DNA of 6,945 bases, taken from Betaproteobacteria bacterium. GTDB taxonomy: Bacteria; Pseudomonadota; Gammaproteobacteria; Burkholderiales; Casimicrobiaceae. The stretch's first letter is position 1. The number at the start of each line of letters is the position of its first letter. The stretch spans positions 5,485 to 12,429 of the forward strand of contig PLYG01000402.1 of the NCBI GenBank assembly GCA_003153335.1. Direction: 5' to 3'. Position numbers and translations under genes: made by a program. Positions 5,387 through 6,945 of the stretch are shown here, one piece after another. The notes beneath the pieces were generated by a model. It had not been told where the DNA came from, ran no database searches, and saw nothing but the letters and a program-made list of their open reading frames with translations.

Positions 5387-5640
5387 GCAGAGAGCTGTCG
5401 AAACATGTTGGCCCGAATAAACGGTTTGCCGCTGTCAGTGAGCATAGCGATTTCAACGCCGCGTTGGACCTGCATTGCCGTGAAGCATCGCGGATCATCT
5501 AGGAATTCTCCGGCGGATGGTACGGCAAGACGCTCTTTCAAGAAGGAGATATTAGCCCGGAAAAGGCCAGCCAGTTTGCGCACGTAGCGTTCAAGAAACT
5601 CCGCGCCGAATTGCGCAAGCGGAGAGACGCCAATGCCTGA
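5350..5640 (+). pseudogene. C-terminal part of the partner gene, out of frame and with an in-frame TAG
   Basis: This frame encodes SRLTSRSLSYFLSREL, then KHVGPNKRFAAVSEH, ALDLHCREASRII, a TAG at 5500-5502, EFSGGWYGKTLFQEGD and a Lys/Arg-rich end (FKKLRAELRKRRDANA) with TGA at 5638-5640. The composition and flow look protein-coding on both sides of the TAG. One base change (AAG to TAG, Lys) would explain the stop. There is no ATG, GTG or TTG in this frame between the TGA at 5281 and the TAG, so it cannot be an independent gene. It ends within the start of the QueC-like gene (8-base overlap), the usual sign of translational coupling. As the sequence stands, about 247 bases before the QueC-like start are untranslated. 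Confidence 0.65.
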
Positions 5641-6945
5641 GCGTCTCGTCCTCTGTGGAGGAGCAAAGCGGTCCGGTCGAACTTCGACGCTGAGGCTTGC
5701 CTTGAGCGGTCGAGCACAGAATATCACGCTCAAGCTGGAAGACATCAGCAAGAAGATCGTCAAGAATGTTCCCGACCTCCTTGGCGACCTTATTGAGATC
5801 GCCACGTACGTCTTCTGTGCCGACCAAGCGACAAGTCGGGGCGGTATAGCGCAAGTCGGAATGGGGACCGATTGGCGTCGCGATTTTCGCTTCGTCATCC
5901 CCGTGCGCAATCCGGACCATTGGAACGGTCGAGACGTATTGGAGTCCCTCTGCTCGACCCTGTCGTTCCTGTCCGAGGATGAGTACGCATTCGAGTTTGA
6001 GAAGGCTGTCGATCCGCCTTCATTTCAGGATTATCTGGACTTTGGCGATTCAGGTGCCACGGCTTTCGAGGCCGACGAGGGGGTTCTGTTTTCCGGCGGG
6101 CTCGACTCCCTCAGCGGAGCCATCGAGGAACTTTCGGCCAACGGGAAGCGCATCGCGCTCGTTAGTCATCGCTCCTCACCAAAAATATTCGACCATCAGA
6201 AGCGTCTCGTTGCGGAGCTCAAAACCCGCTTTCCGCAGAAGGTCATGCATCTGCCTGTTCTTGTGACCAGGCAGGGAGCACTTCGAGTCCGGGAATATAC
6301 GCAGCGATCCCGATCCTTTCTCTACGCTGCGATCGCTTGTGTTGTCGCTCGCTTGCTCGGCAACAACCGTATGCGATTCTTCGAGAACGGGATCGTCAGT
6401 ATCAACTTCCCCATCAGCGAGCAGGTCGTCGGCGCTCGGGCGACGCGCACGACACATCCGTTGGTCTTGGATCATTTTCGCGAGTTCTTCAGCGCAGCCG
6501 TTGGCAAATCGATTGATGTCGACAATCCCTTCATCTGGAAGACCAAAAAAGACGTTGTTAGGTCAATCGTGGATCGCGGTTGTGGGGATCTGATCCGGCA
6601 CACCGTCAGCTGCACGCGGGTCTACAGCAATACCAAGCTACATACCCATTGCGGTTGCTGTTCGCAGTGCATCGATCGCCGATTCGCCGTTCTCGCCGCC
6701 AATGCCGCCGAACATGATCCTGTCGAGATGTACAAGGTAGAACTCCTTGCCGACCCGCGCGATGACGCGAACGACCAGACGATGGCTGAATCCTACGTAA
6801 GAACGGCAATGGAGTTCCGCGAATCGAGCGAATTGGCATTCTTCGGCCGGTTCGGTGGTGAAACTGCGCGTCTGCTCAAGTGTTTTCCGTCGCAGAGCGC
6901 AGACGAGGTAGACCGCCCCATTCGAGCATCTGCCAGAGGTCGGTC
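5633..6945 (+). CDS. QueC-like protein with extra N-terminal domain, 3' end outside the window
   Basis: The frame is open for 437 codons to the window edge. Residues about 1-140 form an extra region not in housekeeping QueC: MPERLVLCGGAKRSG, DLIEIATYVFCADQATSRGG and RRDFRFVIPVRNPDHWN, typical of QueC-like defence proteins such as QatC as I recall them. The PP-loop SGGLDS is at 154-159 and binds ATP for adenylation. The zinc site is Cys327 plus C340-x2-C343-x2-C346 (with an additional Cys342), matching the QueC pattern. Housekeeping QueC turns carboxy-deazaguanine into preQ0 with ammonia and ATP. Here the target is more likely a partner protein or nucleic acid, by analogy with Qat and QueC-bearing CBASS. 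GGAGAG lies about 6 bases before the ATG. No queD, queE or folE is visible. Confidence 0.88.
   Translation, partial: MPERLVLCGGAKRSGRTSTLRLALSGRAQNITLKLEDISKKIVKNVPDLLGDLIEIATYVFCADQATSRGGIAQVGMGTDWRRDFRFVIPVRNPDHWNGRDVLESLCSTLSFLSEDEYAFEFEKAVDPPSFQDYLDFGDSGATAFEADEGVLFSGGLDSLSGAIEELSANGKRIALVSHRSSPKIFDHQKRLVAELKTRFPQKVMHLPVLVTRQGALRVREYTQRSRSFLYAAIACVVARLLGNNRMRFFENGIVSINFPISEQVVGARATRTTHPLVLDHFREFFSAAVGKSIDVDNPFIWKTKKDVVRSIVDRGCGDLIRHTVSCTRVYSNTKLHTHCGCCSQCIDRRFAVLAANAAEHDPVEMYKVELLADPRDDANDQTMAESYVRTAMEFRESSELAFFGRFGGETARLLKCFPSQSADEVDRPIRASARGR

Noticed and set aside
5350..5640. A separate small gene between the partner and the QueC-like gene
   Set aside because: That frame has no start codon before its internal TAG and none with a ribosome binding site after it; it reads as the tail of the upstream gene.
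5077..5910. 277-residue minus-strand open frame across the partner gene
   Set aside because: It is antisense to the interrupted partner and the QueC-like gene, has no ribosome binding site, and has no recognisable family. The plus-strand frames give coherent protein sequence in the same place.
4859..6945. Direct assignment to the Qat (QatABCD) system or to a QueC-bearing CBASS
   Set aside because: No QatA-like ATPase, CD-NTase or TatD-like gene is visible, and the partner's start does not resemble QatB as I remember it. Only the QueC-like component is certain.

Overview
Organism and general character. The window is GC-rich and gene-dense, with strong Shine-Dalgarno sequences and proteobacterial families: an acetylglutamate kinase of the arginine-sensitive type, PtsN-like EIIA proteins and a CNNM/CBS protein. 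A beta- or gamma-proteobacterium, perhaps of the Burkholderiales kind, is my best guess from protein flavour; nothing here fixes the genus. No rRNA, tRNA, CRISPR array or recognisable transposase was seen.

Left part (1-4687). It opens inside an argB-like gene (acetylglutamate kinase fold) that runs in from the left and lacks several catalytic and substrate-binding residues. Next comes a tandem duplication with a period of 1711 bp. Unit 1 is a small single-pass membrane protein gene (930-1130, -), a divergent promoter region, and PtsN-like gene A (1420-1914, +). Unit 2 is a dead remnant of the small membrane gene (about 2818-2841, -), the same promoter region, and PtsN-like gene B (3103-3642, +). 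The promoter region (1111-1409 and 2822-3120) is about 82% identical between units by hand count, clearly more than the two EIIA proteins are to each other. A gene for an unrecognised 205-residue membrane-anchored protein (1965-2582, -) sits between the units. A CNNM/CBS membrane protein gene (3611-4687, -) converges on PtsN-like B and overlaps its 3' end by 32 bp.

Right part (4688-6945). A divergent promoter region separates the CNNM gene from a plus-strand operon that looks like part of an anti-phage defence or protein/nucleic-acid modification module. Its first gene encodes a protein starting Met-Gly. Its reading frame is broken twice: by a -1 shift at a run of seven T (5344-5350) and by an in-frame TAG (5500-5502). 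The broken gene overlaps by 8 bp the start of a long QueC-like gene (5633 to beyond 6945). The QueC-like gene has an intact PP-loop (SGGLDS) and an intact four-cysteine zinc site. It runs off the window, so the rest of the operon is not visible.

How it fits together. QueC makes the deazaguanine preQ0 for queuosine in housekeeping metabolism. QueC-like proteins with an added N-terminal region, as here, occur in defence operons such as Qat and some CBASS. The pairing of a QueC-like enzyme with a Met-Gly partner of unrecognised family is the most interesting content of the window, and the double lesion in the partner is the main caveat. The left part reads as an accessory cluster of stress or regulatory paralogues rather than a housekeeping operon.
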